A DNA stretch of 64,000 bases from Euryodendron excelsum (lineage: Eukaryota > Streptophyta > Magnoliopsida > Ericales > Pentaphylacaceae): contig CM065382.1 of the NCBI GenBank assembly GCA_033060915.1, positions 4,016,001 through 4,080,000 of the forward strand, read 5' to 3'. Positions 1 to 12,392 of this stretch are shown here, piece by piece. The notes beneath the pieces were generated by a model, which saw only the letters and a program-made list of their open reading frames with translations, was not told the DNA's origin and did not search any database. A program made the translations under genes and the position numbers. Position 1 is the stretch's first letter, and the number at the start of each line of letters is the position of its first letter.

Positions 1-280
1 TTTTATATCAAGATTTGGAAGGGGACTGAATTCTTCTTTAACCGAAGCCTTCCCGAGTTGGTGTAAGATCATTGTATCTAGCTGCCTAAGATATAAAGAG
101 GAATCCGATTTGATATCTGAAGTTCAATCCAGTCTTTAAAACATTTTGGTGCTTCTAATATTATTAGCTATGCAGGTACCTTTATACGCATAAAAAATGT
201 ATAAATTTTCAAATTTTTCCTCCAGTAAAAGTAACAATTCTATGCACACGTCTAGTTTAACATTTTTTAAGCAGCCTATG
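1..280. other. Unassigned flanking sequence
   Basis: AT-rich sequence to the left of the repeat block. I see no supported open frame, RNA gene or repeat boundary in it. It ends with CTATG at 276-280, which may be the left target-site copy of the solo LTR that follows. Confidence 0.4.
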
Positions 281-988
281 TGTCACGGGACGGCACTTGT
301 GAGCAAGTTATAGGTTACAATGTCCCCGTGTGGCGCCCGCCAAGCTCAAGTCTCCATCGATTGATTACAAGCAAAGCAATTTGATGGCACAATATAAGCA
401 TTTATATTAAAAATTGATGGAAAGAAATATACAAGAAATTAACAAAATAGTACATTTTCATTGCTAAGAAGGTATTTACAATGCTTAGAAGATGAAAAAC
501 AAGTGTTTGGTTGATTACAAGAAAAGTGATGGGGGAGGTTGTTGACATACATACCCCCCTTATAGTAGCATTTTTAGCCATTTATAAACTGACAAGTGAA
601 AACATAGTGTGTGACCGAGAAGTCATAACGGACTCTCATTAATTCCACACTTGTCCAAAAATCTAAACTCTAGGAACGGGAAAATACATCATAAAAGCTA
701 TGTACATAAAAAAAAAACCTAGCTTGATTTGCCCTCCGGAGCTAGGAGAAATGTCATGCCAAAGATGCATAAAAAAAGTGTACTATGTATAAATTTGGCA
801 TTGGCCCTTCATCGTCGCCACGGAGGGAATTACATCAAAGGACTTGCTAGGACTTAAACTCCTACATATTTACAAGGGTTTGGATCCTAGGTTGTGCGGC
901 AAAATGTGGCCGGATCGTCCCACAAGCGTGAGAGCGCCACTGCTGCCCACTGCTGCCTGCGCTGCTGCCTTGTTACTGCCATGGCTGG

Positions 989-1747
989 TGTCACGGGGTT
1001 ATAATCAGCAACAGATTTCCTCCGTGATGGCACCAAGGTTTCCACACCTTGATCTCAGCCAAACCCAAGTGTTTACACACACACACAAGAGATTAAACGT
1101 CTAGAACACAAACAGCAGATTTACAAGCACCAACCCAACCTTTATTAAGCACCAACTTACAAAGGAACATTCAAGAGTCTAGACAAAACAACCCTCTGCC
1201 CTTGAACTCGAAAATGCCATGCATATATATATGCCAAGGCTAGAAAACGTGAGTAAAGCATGATAAGAGATCATGGGAGTAACCCATGACCTGGCAGTTG
1301 ACACCCCCAACTGCCCTAGGGCTGTGCTGGTTCAACACAAGGCTGCCAGCACATAGAATCAAGTAACTGCCCAGATAACTGCTTGCTGCCTGCCTTCCCA
1401 TGCGACACCTGTCCATGGCACTCCAGCACATGTGCAAAGTCTGATAACTGCCAATAACCGCCTAGTATTGACTCAGTCCAAAGCAACTTCGTGATTCAAT
1501 TCCCAGCTCACACACTTAACCAAATCCAGCCCACATTTCCCACAAGCTAGCTGTAACTCTAGCATCCGTGCCTCCATATAATTTTAGGGCATTCACATGC
1601 ATTACCACTGCTATCTTGTTAAAAGGGACAAGTGCTAGCACCGACTAACACAAATGCCTCCCTCATGCCTTAGTTTCTCACTTAGTCTTGGGTGCAAGGT
1701 GCCACCCTAGCCAAGTGTAGCACTCTTGAAGGATCAAGGTGCTAACA
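989..1747 (-). repeat. 3' LTR of the chromovirus
   Basis: 759 bp, the same length as its partner with no indels. The coding frame runs 14 nt into it: the terminal TGA of the pol frame is at 1734-1736. Confidence 0.95.
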
Positions 1748-4700
1748 AACCACCCCCACTAGAAGAGGCCGACGTCCTCGTCGGTAAGGTCTGTAGGTAC
1801 TCCTCCACTTGCTTCTCGAACTGCCATAAAGTTTCAGCCTTTTCCCAGCTAGCTTCTGCAATTGGCACACCTTCCCATTGCACCAAATATGAGGTTCTCC
1901 AATTTTTCTTGCTTTGTCCCTCCGTCTTATGATCTAGAATTCTCATAACCCCTTGGTCAAACTATTTCTGTATCACTGGAGGCGCCCGTTTAGCTTGTTT
2001 CCTCCCCAAGTTAACCAAGTCTTCATGAAATGGTTTGAGGAAACTCACATGAAAAGTTGGATGAACTTTTAATCTGTCTGGCAGCTTTAATCGATAGGCA
2101 ACACTTCCCACTTTCTTCATTACTTCAAAAGGACCATCATACCTCGGAATCAAACCACGATGCCGGGTCTTGCTACTGATTTTCTTCCAGATTTGGGGAG
2201 TAAGTTTCAGCATAACTTTGTCCCCAACCTGAAATTCCAAAGGCCTCCTCCCTTGATCAGCATATTTCTTCATTCACTTAGCTGCTTTGGCTAAACTATC
2301 TCTTGCCTCCTCTAGCAACTCTTGTTTTGCCCTTGCAAATCTGTAGGCAGCAGGACACCTTCCGCTCGTATGAGTCCTCGCCACTTCATGAGGAGTAAGT
2401 GGTTGTTGGCCCGTTGCCAACTCAAATGGACTCAAGCTCGTTGCGGACGACCAATGCAAATTGTAGCAAAACTGTGCACTGTCCAGCAAATCCACCCAAT
2501 TCCTTTGGCTTGTCGTCACATAGTGCCTCAAATATTCTTCCAACAGCCCATTGATCCTCTCAGTCTGCCCATCAGTTTGAGGATGATTTGCTGTGGAGAA
2601 TTTCAGCTCGGAACCCATCAAGCCGAATAAAACCGTCCAGAACCGTTCGGTGAACCGTGTATCCCTGTCACTCACAATTCCTTCGGGTAATCCAAAGTAC
2701 TTCACCACATTCTTGTAAAACAACTCAGCAGCAACTTCAGCAGAGCAGTCATGTGGAGCAGGAATAAACACAGCATACTTAGAGAAACGGTCAACAACGA
2801 CAAAGATAGAACGCATACCATTCACTTTAGGAAAACCAGAAACAAAGTCCATGGATATGGCAACCCAAGGCTTTTCAGGAACTGGTAGAGGTTGCAACAA
2901 ACCCGCTTCCTTTTTACGTTCTGTCTTGTCTTGTTGACACACCAAGCAAGTCTTCACGTAAGCCTCAATATCATCTTCCATCTTTGGCCAATAGTAAGAC
3001 CTTGCCAACAAAGCCAACATGCGCTGTCTTCCCAGATGGCCAGCCCACTTTGCATCATGTGTTTCTCTTAGCAACATTTGCCTCAATCCCCCAATCACAG
3101 GGACATACAACCTGTCTCCTTTGGCATGAAGAAGGTTATCATTAAGCCAATACCTCCGAACAGTGCCTTCCTCAACCTGCTTGATTAACTTTTGATATTC
3201 AGCATCTGTTTTGGCATTCTCCCGAATTTTGTCCGTAAGATCTGACTCAATCATAGCAATGGCAGCAACATACTCTTGCACCTCCTTGCGACTAAGAGCA
3301 TCAGCAACCTAATTGTGTCGCCCTGGCTTGTGCTTCCACTCGAAATCATACTCGTCCAAGTATTCTTGCCAACGGGCTTGCCTCGGTGAAAGTTTCTTCT
3401 GCACCTTAAAGAAGGTGTTAGCCACATTGTCTGTCAATACCAAAAACTTTGTCCCGAGCAAGTACACCCGCCAAGTAACCAAACAGTGTATTACCACAGT
3501 CATCTCTTTCTCATGAGCAGAATACTTCCGTTCGGCCTCATTCAACTTTCGGCTTTCAAAGGCTACCGGATGGCCCTCCTGAACCAGCACTCCGCCGATT
3601 ACCTTGTCCGAAGCATCAGTGTGAATTTCAAACGGTAACTCAAAGTTGGGCAAACGCAGCACCAGCTCACTTGCCACCGCAACTTTCAGCTTCTCAAATG
3701 CATCAGTACAGCTAGCATCCCAACACCAGTTGTGTTCCTTCTTGAGCAACTCTGTCAAAGGTGCTGCCTTCTTCGAGTAGTTGTGGATAAACTTCCTGTA
3801 ATAGTTAGCCAAACCCAAGAAAGAACGTAATTCCGACACTTTGGTAGGTGGTGTCCAATCCAAAATGGCTTGGACTTTCCGCCTATCCATTTTACAATGT
3901 CCCTTACTGATTACGTGACCCAAAAACTTAATCTCTTTTTGGGCAAACTCACACTTTTCCATCTTTACATACAATTTATGCTGCCTAAGTCTAGACAACA
4001 CATCCCTTAGATGAGATAAGTGATCCTCCAATGTCTCACTATAAATGACAATGTCATCCAAGTACACAACAACATACTTATCTACACAATCGTAGAAAAA
4101 ATCATTCATCAAATTGCAAAATGTTGCAGGAGCATTAGTTAGACCGAATGGCATGACTAAAAATTCAAAAGAACCATACCGAGTCACGCATGTAGTCTTT
4201 GCCTCATCACCCATCGCAATCCGAACTTGCCAATAGCCCGAACGCAAATCCAGCTTTGTGAAGTAGGTTGCTTTGCATAACCGGTCAAACAAGTCCGATA
4301 CTAGCGGGACTGGATACTTGTTCTTTATTGTGACCTTGTTCAGTGCCCGATAATCCACACACATACGCAAAGACCCATCCTGCTTCTTCTGGAACAAAAC
4401 CGGGGCACCGTAGGGAGCTTTTGAGGGCCGCACCAAGCCAGCATCAAGCAATTCCATCAATTATTTCCTCAATTCAGCCAACTCCAAAGGAGACATCTGA
4501 TAAGGGGCTTTAGCCGGAGGCTTAGCACCTGGTTGTAATTCAATTTGATGATCCGTAGCACGTCAAGGAGGGAGGGTCTTAGGCAATTCAGGAGGCATCA
4601 CATCCTTGAATTCCTTCAACAACTCAGCCATTTCATCCGGGATTTCGACTTGCACATCAGGCTTAATCTCGATCAAAGCCGTAAGGTAAGTCACATCTCC

Positions 4701-6293
4701 TTTCCTCAACCCTTTCTGTACTTGGATTGCTGATAAACAACCACATTTTCCTCCCTTGGCCCGCTTATCCACCGCATGGCATGACACAAAACAGGGCTGC
4801 TTCTCATCAGCAATCAAGATCCTACCAAGATGTGGCATTACAGCCACTTTCACCAACTTGAAGAACTCATTTCCCAAGGTTAGCTCGAAGTCATCAAGTG
4901 GATACACCATCAAATCCACTTTGCCACTCCAATCACCAATTTTCCACAAGATCCCACTTGCTGTTCCATGCACAGCCTATGCATGGGAATTCACTGTTTT
5001 AATTCGACTAGGACTTTTAACAATTTTGAAATCAAGTGACTTGGCCAACTTGTCTGAAATGAAATTGTGTGTAGCCCCAGTATCCACCATAGCCAACACT
5101 TCTGTTTTGCCCAGCAACACTTTAATGTACATTAAGCCTGACCTCTGTGAAGTTGGCTCCTTATCCGCATGAATCACGTTCAGCAACTGCAAAGGATTGA
5201 CCCGAATGTGATAATCCAAATCAGATTCCCCACCTTTACCATCATCCATCGAAATAGCATCGAGCTTTTCACGTTTTGGACAATCCTTAGCACGCTGAGG
5301 TCCCTCACAAATGAAACAACCCTTGCTGGAGTTCCCTTTGTCTTTCTGCTTGTCATCTGCCCCTGATTTGAATTTTTGACCCTTGTCCCATTTCTTGAAA
5401 CCAGTTTTCTTATCAGCCTTCTTGTTCTTGTCTTTCGACTTTGAATTGTTGGATTCCGAAGAATTGGACTTGTTAGTCAATTTAAAATCCGACAACCCAT
5501 CAGCAGCAGCAACAGCCGAAGGCAAATCTCTAACTCCCAGCCTTCGTAGTTCCAACTGAGCCCAATTCTGCAGATCGGACATAAAGTTAAAGAGTTTGTC
5601 TTCTTCCGACATGCTCTTGATGTCCAACATCAATGAACTGAATTCCTTCACATAATCACGCACTGTACCCGTGTGTTTCAACCGCTTCAGAGATTCCCTT
5701 GCAAGCCACGAAGAATTACAAGGAAGAAATTGCTCCTTCAACTCTTTTTTCAGCACTACCCACGTCTCAATCTTTGGACGCACAGTGTCCTCAAATCGAG
5801 TTCGCCACCAGAGTTTTGCATCTCCAATGAGATACATTGCCGTAATCGTCACTTGTTCACCCTCTTGAACACGAGCAGCAGAGAAGTACTGCTCCATGTC
5901 CCAAAGAAAGTTTTCCAACTCCTTTGCATTCCGCGCCCCACCGAAAGGCTTTGGTTCAGGAACTTTCATGTTCACCCGAGACTCGGATCCATCTGAGCGA
6001 CCAGCAAAGGCCCTCTTCATAACCAGCAATTCAGCCTCCAAGTTGGAAATTTGCTCCTTCATGACACCCGAAAGATGGAGCATATCAGCCATCACCTCTG
6101 TGATCTTGGTTTCAGTTTGGGCAACATGTTCTTCGTGATCAGATTTCTGGTTTTGAACCGAAGTATACACATAGTCCAAACGTTCAACCAAGGTAACTCC
6201 CTCATCTGATTCATCAACACCGACAAGCTTTTCCAACTGTGAAACTCGTTCCCGCACCGCATCAATGGCAGGATTCGCAGCCATTACACCCAA
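1734..6293 (-). pseudogene. Chromovirus gag-pol, single frame with six in-frame stops
   Basis: From the ATG at 6293 to the TGA at 1734 one frame of 1,520 codons can be followed with no frameshift. Gag (codons 1-about 380) has an alpha-helical capsid region and a knuckle CFICEGPQRAKDC in which the usual His is Gln. The protease motif DTGA is at codons 404-407. RT has YLDD at 744-747. RNase H, an HHCC zinc region, an integrase core with readable D, D, E positions, and a chromodomain in the last 60 codons follow. Stops are at 4977 (TAG), 4563 (TGA), 4461 (TAA), 3309 (TAG), 2274 (TGA) and 1962 (TAG). From the family consensus each is explained by a C-to-T change in a Gln or Arg codon. This copy cannot make Pol. 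Confidence 0.93.
1748..1764 (-). other. Polypurine tract of the chromovirus
   Basis: On the minus strand this reads as a G-rich run (CTAGTGGGGGTGGTT) directly against the 3' LTR. It is the expected primer for plus-strand DNA synthesis, and it lies inside the last codons of the pol frame. Confidence 0.75.
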
Positions 6294-6295
6294 CC

Positions 6296-6309
6296 TGGCT
6301 CTGATACCA
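6296..6309 (-). other. Primer binding site, tRNA-iMet type
   Basis: On the minus strand it reads TGGTATCAGAGCCA, the standard plant retroelement site complementary to the 3' end of initiator methionine tRNA. It is 3 nt from the LTR end. Confidence 0.93.
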
Positions 6310-6312
6310 AAC

Positions 6313-7071
6313 TGTCACGGGGTTATAATCAGCAACAGATTTCCTCCGTGATGGCACCAAGGTTTCCACACCTTGATCTCAGCCAAACCTAAGTGTTTAC
6401 ACACACACACAAGAGATTAAACGTCTAGAACACAAACAGCAGATTTACAGGCACCAACCCAACCTTTATTAAGCACCAACTTACAAAGGAACATTCAAGA
6501 GTCTAGACAGAACAGCCCTCTGCCCTTGAACTCGAAAATGCCATGCATATATATATGCCAAGGCTAGAAAACGTGAGTAAAGCATGATAAGAGATCATGG
6601 GAGTAACCCATGACCTGGCAGTTGACACCCCCAACTGCCCTAGGGCTGTGCTGGTTCAACACAAGGCTGCCAGCACATAGAATCAAGTAACTGCCCAGAT
6701 AACTGCTTGCTGCCTGCCTTCCCATGCGACACCTGTCCATGGCACTCCAGCACATGTGCAAAGTCTGATAACTGCCAATAACCGCCTAGTATTGACTCAG
6801 TCCAAAGCAACTTCGTGATTCAATTCCCAGCTCACACACTTAACCAAATCCAGCCCACATTTCCCACAAGCTAGCTGTAACTCTAGCATCCGTGCCTCCA
6901 TATAATTTTAGGGCATTCACATGCATTACCACTGCTATCTTGTTAAAAGGGACAAGTGCTAGCACCGACTAACACAAATGCCTCCCTCATGCCTTAGTTT
7001 CTCACTTAGTCTTGGGTGCAAGGTGCCACCCTAGCCAAGTGTAGCACTCTTGAAGGATCAAGGTGCTAACA
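6313..7071 (-). repeat. 5' LTR of the chromovirus
   Basis: 759 bp and upstream in the element's direction. It matches the other LTR at all but four positions by eye (one C/T and three A/G, all in its first 220 bp on the plus strand). Near-identity means little time since insertion, or gene conversion between the LTRs. Confidence 0.95.
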
Positions 7072-7467
7072 GCTGGCCGCTTCCTAGCTGCCTTGGCTGG
7101 CTGCCATGGCTGCCGCGTTGGGCACTTGGTGGCTGCCTTGGCTGCCATGTGTAACATTTTTGGGGCTGTCTTAGGGCATCTCATGGGGCATAAATGGGGC
7201 TGTTTTGGGATTGTTTTAAACAATGTTTGGGTATTATTTGGACAATTCTTGGGCATTGTTTTGGCTATCAAATGAGCACCATTTGACCCGTCTTTGAAGC
7301 ATATTGCCTTGGGCATTGGTTGAGCACCTCTTGACCTATTGTTAGAGCATCTTGGCACGACGTTGGACATCCGTCCTCCACCATTCTTGGCACACCTTGG
7401 GACCTTAAGGCAAGTATGAAGGCACTTGCGTGGGACGTCATGGGGCGCAAGGAAGCGACCCATGACA

Positions 7468-7873
7468 CTCTGACACCGCATTCATAATTTATTTTGTAGC
7501 ACTTATGAAATAAGCATTAAGCACATTATAATAAGTTCAACAATCCCAACCAAGACCTTAGCCTCTCCAGTGTAAATCTACACTCTCCAACTCTGTGGTG
7601 GCGGGAGGCTCTTGCATTTAACGAACTTTTTTTTTTTTCTTTTTTAGTTTTTACCCCATGCCCTCTCCCAACAACTCTTAATTCATGAGATTAATACCAG
7701 ATATTTAGGATATAAAGGCAAATAATTGAACTAGCAAGAAATCAATAAAAGTAAAAGGAGGTGGAGAATACAATTATAGTAACAAGTATTACAGATGATC
7801 GTGGAACTCTAGTTTTCTTCAACAGAATCTTGAGTAGTGCCTTGTGACAGTGAAACACACTCTTTTTAGAGTT
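7468..7873. other. Spacer and probable psbW 3' region
   Basis: AT-rich DNA between the repeat block and the psbW stop codon. On the minus strand it should hold the psbW 3' UTR. It contains a T-run (7627-7640) and nothing else I can name. Confidence 0.45.
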
Positions 7874-8767
7874 TTAGAGAGACAATCCCGATTCCTCATC
7901 CTCTTCAAGAGAGGAAGCGTAGACAACGTAGAGAGCCCAGATCAAAGCAAAGACACCCAAGAGGATCCAACCCAGAAGGTTGTTGCTCAAACCAAGGGAT
8001 AGCCCTGTTCCTTCTGTGCTCATTCTCTCATCTACCAAAGCCATGGCTGCTGGGCTCGACATGGTTGCAGCACAAGTAGCAGCCATCAAGGACGCACCCA
8101 TGCCCACATTTGAGCTCCTGCTGCTCTCCTCCACACAAGGCTTTCCCTCCATGGAACAGCTCACTTTCCCCTTCTTTGCCATTGCTGGCAACCCTGGAAC
8201 ACATTTTCATTACAAAAAAAAAAAAAAAAAAGGAAATCATTGTTTGTGTCTAGTTGTGTAATCACATTCCCAACCACTGGAATGAAGAAAATATTTGAGT
8301 ATTACTTTTATATAAGAATTACTCAAGTTCAGCTCATTAAGTGGACTAGAGAAGCTTAAACATATTTTGAAACTTATTAATTATTTAAACTTGACTTGAA
8401 TAAACTTACACACATACACTACGATTATATAGAAAATCACATTAATCAAACTCCACTAGATTGAAACAAATTTGAAATTGGCTACAAATTTAACTTTTCA
8501 AAGCAAGTTTGAACAACCCACTATTCAGCTCATCCGGCTACTTTCTTAACAACTTACAGATAACAAAACAAAACAACTTTACTCAAAAAGTTAAACACTT
8601 GATCAGACAGAACATTAACTTCATTTTCACTCAAATCACAGTACTAAAATCATGACAGATTAACAATTCTTACCAAGAACAGAGGAAGGAACTGCTACGG
8701 TTCTCTTGTGGACAAGAGCAGTACGTGCAGCCGATGAGGTTGGAGTGCAAGCAGTGATGGTAGCCAT
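7874..8767 (-). CDS. psbW: Photosystem II reaction centre protein W precursor
   Basis: PsbW is a small nuclear-encoded thylakoid protein that stabilises PSII-LHCII supercomplexes. Two exons: 8674-8767 and 7874-8193, split in phase 1, with GT-AG ends. The T-run before the acceptor (plus-strand A-run at 8214-8231) is its pyrimidine tract. The product is 137 aa. Residues 1-about 83 are a Ser/Thr/Ala-rich bipartite chloroplast and thylakoid transit sequence ending in a hydrophobic AAMA-type cleavage region. The mature part, about 54 aa from [10 protein letters not shown], has one membrane span ([19 protein letters not shown]) and the acidic tail [11 protein letters not shown] typical of the family. 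The start is the only in-frame ATG upstream of the transit sequence. The gene is intact. Confidence 0.95.
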
Positions 8768-9502
8768 TTGAGATTAATACTGGCAAATAGATGGATTGGG
8801 AAATCAAACAGTTTTTTTGCTTGCTACCCAGGGGAAGGATGAAGCCGAGGGATAAAGTTTATTTTAACACAAGGGGGAGTTCTTCAAATGAACATTATTG
8901 ATCCAAATCTGTCCAAATGCACCACACAGCATGGATAGACAGATATCTGTGAGAATCCAACCAATTTCCTCCACGTGTCCACATAATCCACCAGTATTTC
9001 TCCAGGAAGTCAAGAAAACAACATAAACAGGCACTTGGGCCCAAATCCTGTTGTCCACAAAAGCTTCCAGCTAGTCTCATCTGATAAAGAAAACAACATT
9101 ACCAGGCACTTGGGCCCAACTCAATTTTGAACCACACGGCCAGTCATCAGGTTAACCAATAATTTCAAGCATAACAGAGAAAATAAAGAAGCTTTGGATT
9201 GAATCTCATGAATGAACTCGTCTGAAATTACTATCGACTTCTAGAATAAGTTATGTACACACAAGTACCAGCATTACAACCAACCCCAGGGACCTCTATT
9301 TCCAAATACCCATTATTGCTAACAATTGACTCAGCTCTTATAAGATTATGGCCGGAATAATTGGAAGTAAAAAAAAATTCAGTTGAAATTTACATGGAAA
9401 AATTGTGGTAGAATGGAAAAGAATCAAGCAGACCTGTAAAAGAAACAATTCTGTGGTCAAAGTGAATCGATTCGAGATTCCAATGGTGAGGGCTTTTGGT
9501 CA
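8768..9502. other. Spacer: psbW promoter side and GAUT 3' side
   Basis: 735 bp between the psbW start and the GAUT stop, both on the minus strand. It must hold the psbW leader and promoter and the GAUT 3' UTR. TTGGGCCCAA-like motifs occur at about 9028 and 9107 but I attach no function to them. No other gene is visible. Confidence 0.5.
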
Positions 9503-12353
9503 TTAATGAATATTGCACTGTTGCAGATAAGGGTGTTCATAGTTAACATGTCTCCTCCAATAACCCTTGTGCTTCTCGAGCCCAATATCCAACCACGGCT
9601 TCATGATTCCGTCATAGTGTATTACTGCTGCCCGTTCAATGTCTCCCCGCCTGACCCCCGAGTCATAACCCAGCCCAAGGACATGCCATGTCCTGTCCAA
9701 ACCCACTGTACTGTTGTAAAAGGTGACCCAACCTAAGGGCAAGCTACCTGCCTTCCACAATGGCCTCTTATTTCCCTGCATGAACCCCACCAGTAGGCAA
9801 AGCATTAGAATACTACTCTTGTACATAACAAAACTGTCACTTGCATAGATGAAATTGCACCACCAGGCACCAGGTAGAAGATATATGTAGATATATATCT
9901 ATGATATATGGCTAGCATTGCCTCAGGAACAACTTTTGACAACACCCTACTTGATGGCTCCAAATACAAAAACTAAAATACATCTCAACCCATGGACCTA
10001 AAATTCAAAACCATTCCAACACATCAACTAAATGCCACTGCTCCATATGAAGACTATAGCTTGAATATCTACTATGGCACTCTTCGACATATAAAAAGGC
10101 AAATTGGAAAAAAGCGAGGACAGGTAAAGTGAATCCTACAGAAAAATAAGTAGATCTAACTTTTTGGAACCACCTCATTCCTGTACAGATATTACACAAT
10201 ATAATATGGTGACAATACCACATATAGATAAAGTAAACAACTGGTGACTTATTTTTTGTTTGTAAAAGAATTACAGAAATGAAGCGTGCAGCCTCAATTA
10301 AAGACACAAAATCATCCTCTTTTTTGATAAGTAACACTCAACCATCCCCCTGAGAATATATTAAAACAAAATGAATTGTTTGACAGGTCAACAAACATAG
10401 CTTCAATCCACAACGAAATGAGCATGCAAGTAATATATAAAAATAGGGTGTGAACTCAATACCAATTGCAGATATTTGTGGTAGACCCCTGTTAAATTTC
10501 GTCTTCTCCACTCTTGAAGATCAAACACATTCATCCCAAATGCCCACGTGCATGCGTTGCGATCAAACCTCTTTGCTACCATTGGATCTGAAAAGTTGAC
10601 AAACATATCCATCCGACGAAATGAAGATTCACCTTCCTGACAAGTCTCCACTGCTCCATTTACTTTCCCCGCAATATTGACACTCCAAAGTCCTGTTAGA
10701 TCCCTATGCACAACCACATCGTGGTCAAGGAGCACAATCTTATTAAGCATAGGGAAAATGTCTGGCAGATAGAAACGAAGGTGGTTCAGTGCAGAGGTAT
10801 ATCTTGGGTCATGAGAGTTTTGCTTCTGCAGTGTAGCACCATACTTGGTGGACAACCATTCAAAAGTGTCTATACTCTGGATCTGCATTGCAGATTTACC
10901 AGGAGGATTCAATAAGAACCACATTGACATTGCTGGAAGGTTGAGAGAATCTGTCACTACATGAAAGACTATCTTTTCCGGTTCCTGCAATGGTCAAGCA
11001 AAGATCATTAAATTCTTATTCAATCTGTCATGACTCGTGAGTATGAAATACCCAATTTTTACAAAGACTATACAAATAAATGGAATTCTCATGCTATTAG
11101 TCCAGGGTTTTAAGTTATCACTATGCAATTGTGTGGGCTTACGAGGTATGGGATCATGCTGGAGTCCGCAGAAAAAAATTGGGTATCCACATAGGATCAA
11201 CTTGCAGGTGGCCACTAATTGAACCATATTCATGGTTTAGTAACAAACCTAACAAATACAAGTATAAACATTCTCCAATGTATTCTCATCCCATACAATC
11301 CAACTTGCTCCAAATGCTGTATCCACTATCCCCAATTTATCACAAAAATGCAGTCAATTGCAGCAGTAATAACTGAGAAGGCATCGACATCAAGATAAAC
11401 ATTAATATCTCAAGACAAATCCGAAACTCATGCAATAGTTACCCATGAGTAAAATGATATCTGGAATAGAAAGCTATAGTCCACTCACAGTTAAACAGGG
11501 ATATGGATGAACAAAGTCTAATTTAGACATGGCCAAAAGCTATATAAGTTCTTTAAGTAATAAGCATTATAGAGAATGCATACTATATTCCAAAGGAATG
11601 CAGTATACATGTAGATATAACAAATTAACTGAGTGTTGATCAAAAAAGGAGGGGGCAAAAAAGGCGAAGTAATTGTATATATGTATTGCCATGTTCTCTA
11701 GTACATGTGACATCCACGATTGCCTTTTATGTATTTTCCTTTTTCCATTCATATTCCAACCACCAATTGACCAATAAAATTTAGTTTCCACTTCGTTAGC
11801 TCTCATCATAGGAGGTGCAACCTGCTTCGCACCCTATCCCCTTGCAAGCGATCAAGTTATCCTTCATTGATTTCCTTTTCCCCCAAATATATCCCAACCA
11901 TCCAACCACCCAAACACCCAGTAAGATTAGTATCCAACTGGTTTTACTTCCTACATTTGTCCCTAGTGTATTTTCATTTCTCCATCCATCTGCCAACCTC
12001 CCCATTAACCCACTGACATTCAAAGGATCAATGACTTCATCACAGCCACCACTGCTATGAACTTCAATAACTGCCATAATTGAAGATTAGAAAAGCTATA
12101 TTCACTATGACAACAGCAACAACATATTTACATCTTATCAAAATTATATTCGGCCTCCCCAAGCAAGCAATTTGAAAATGGAAAAACCAATAGAGGAGAA
12201 AACCTTATCTTGGAATTGTGCAAACTATTTTCACACAATAAATGGAAAAACTGAAGTTGAGACAAACACAAACATGAACATGAGAAGTTTTTTCTATCCA
12301 TTTTATGAACTCAGCCAAAAGCTAAATTTGATTTATTTTGGAGCATGTCCAAC

Positions 12354-12392
<39 letters not shown>

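Larger units (their letters stand above)
989..7071 (-). mobile_element. Full-length Ty3/gypsy chromovirus, insertionally recent but coding-dead
   Basis: A complete 6,083-bp LTR retrotransposon on the minus strand. Two 759-bp LTRs (989-1747 and 6313-7071) begin TG and end CA on the element strand, and the whole is flanked by a perfect 5-bp target duplication GCTGG (984-988 and 7072-7076). A primer site for initiator-Met tRNA lies 3 nt inside the upstream LTR and a purine-rich tract lies against the downstream LTR. The internal order is gag, protease, RT, RNase H, integrase, chromodomain. A C-terminal chromodomain defines a chromovirus; I cannot place it in a named clade. The reading frame is broken by six stops. 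Confidence 0.96.
281..7467. repeat. Probable solo LTR interrupted by the chromovirus
   Basis: The sequence opens with TGTCACGGGACGGC at 281 and closes with GCGACCCATGACA at 7467, giving the TG...CA ends and short inverted repeat of an LTR. Flanks are CTATG (276-280) and CTCTG (7468-7472), a 5-bp duplication with one mismatch. Removing the chromovirus (989-7071) and one GCTGG target copy leaves about 1.1 kb, a normal LTR length, with no internal retroelement domain. The right arm is GC-rich with degenerate TGGCTGCC/TTGGCTGCC motifs (7072-7150). A chance pairing of ends is possible. Confidence 0.42.

Noticed and set aside
844..1104. 86-codon frame ending in the chromovirus LTR
   Set aside because: It crosses the GCTGG insertion point, so its end was created by the transposon.
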